The position numbers and the translations under genes were made by a program. The notes beneath the pieces are model-generated. The model made no database searches. It worked only from the letters and a program-made list of their open reading frames with translations, and had not been told where the DNA came from. A stretch of DNA of 7,409 bases from Elusimicrobia bacterium RIFOXYB2_FULL_49_7 (lineage in GTDB: Bacteria; Fibrobacterota; OXYB2-FULL-49-7): the NCBI GenBank assembly GCA_001800515.1, contig MGVN01000128.1, forward strand, positions 1 through 7,409. Direction: 5' to 3'. Below, in pieces: positions 7,143 to 7,409 of this stretch. Within the stretch, counting starts at the first letter, position 1; each line of letters begins with the position of its first letter.

Positions 7143-7409
7143 ATGAAAACACTTTTCTCTCTCTTATTCTTTATTTTCACATTACCCCTTCTGGCAGAAG
7201 AACCGCTGCTTTTTTATCGCGACTCTTCCCGTCTGACGGACCTGGTGAGCAAACCCGTTATTCTGTTTACAGAACTGCCGGACACCCTTCGGGGCAGCAT
7301 CCAAGACTTTATGCCCGATGAAGTCAAGGCCACCTGCATGATCAATTTCTGCAACCCCTTTCCCATTCAATTCATTGATCCCTTTGGCCGTTTCAAGCTG
7401 ACCAAGCCG
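7143..7409 (+). CDS. Predicted secreted protein, N-terminal part (3' truncated by window)
   Basis: An open frame of 89 codons runs from ATG at 7143 to the window end without a stop. It begins three bases after the stop of the large hydrolase, in the same reading frame. The product starts with a clear signal peptide: MKT, hydrophobic core LFSLLFFIFTLPLL, and cleavage after LLA at residue 18, giving mature EEPLLFYRD. The visible mature part includes KPVILFTELP and a C-x4-C pair (Cys65, Cys70) before NPFPIQFIDPFGRF. I recognise no family. The spacing, the signal peptide and the shared strand make it the fourth member of the secreted block. No Shine-Dalgarno sequence is present (upstream bases are gcaaaataaaac), consistent with re-initiation after the hydrolase gene. 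Confidence 0.75.
   Translation, partial: MKTLFSLLFFIFTLPLLAEEPLLFYRDSSRLTDLVSKPVILFTELPDTLRGSIQDFMPDEVKATCMINFCNPFPIQFIDPFGRFKLTKP

Noticed and set aside
7137..7145. The large hydrolase and the last gene are in the same frame, separated only by TAA and one codon, so they could be one gene split by a stop.
   Set aside because: The hydrolase ends with a typical terminal helix after the candidate catalytic His, and the next ORF begins with a strong signal peptide, which would make no sense internally.

Overview
The window reads as ordinary bacterial chromosome on the left and a block of unfamiliar secreted proteins on the right. All six genes are on the + strand, and both ends of the window cut through a gene. 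The organism cannot be named from this sequence. Cleavable Sec-type signal peptides, a polytopic membrane protein of the LPG_synthase_TM/UPF0104 type and a UvrD/Rep-like helicase fit a bacterium, probably Gram-negative. None of the five visible start codons has a recognisable Shine-Dalgarno sequence, which points to a lineage with SD-weak initiation.

Layout. Bases 1-1102 hold the C-terminal half of a superfamily 1A DNA helicase (UvrD/Rep/PcrA type), cut at the 5' end. After 20 bases comes a complete flippase-like membrane protein (1123-2043). A 39-base gap follows, with a possible sigma70-like promoter spanning the end of the membrane-protein gene and the gap. Then come four genes whose products all begin with a signal peptide: an unrecognised 413-aa protein with a helical N-terminal half and a probably beta-rich C-terminal half (2083-3324), a 174-aa small secreted protein (3305-3829), a very large 1106-aa alpha/beta-hydrolase (3819-7139), and the first 89 codons of another secreted protein (7143 to the window end). 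Junctions in this block are a 20-base overlap, an 11-base overlap and a 3-base gap, so it is almost certainly one translationally coupled transcription unit.

The main point of interest is the 1106-aa protein. It keeps the landmarks of a lipase-type alpha/beta-hydrolase: an HG oxyanion loop at 36-37, an AHSFGG nucleophile elbow with Ser139, a TPHTGS strand at 166-171, a lipase-like stretch from 750 leading to a strand near 784-791, a candidate catalytic Asp982 and a candidate His1075 close to the C-terminus. These are spread over more than 900 residues because about 570 residues of mostly helical sequence sit where a lipase cap or lid normally lies, and about 185 more sit between the seventh strand and the Asp. 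With three further exported proteins encoded in the same unit, this may be an undescribed cell-envelope or secreted system built around a lipase or esterase. That is an inference; substrate and partners cannot be read from the sequence.

No tRNA, rRNA, CRISPR array, insertion sequence or convincing terminator was seen. There is no gene-free stretch longer than 40 bases.
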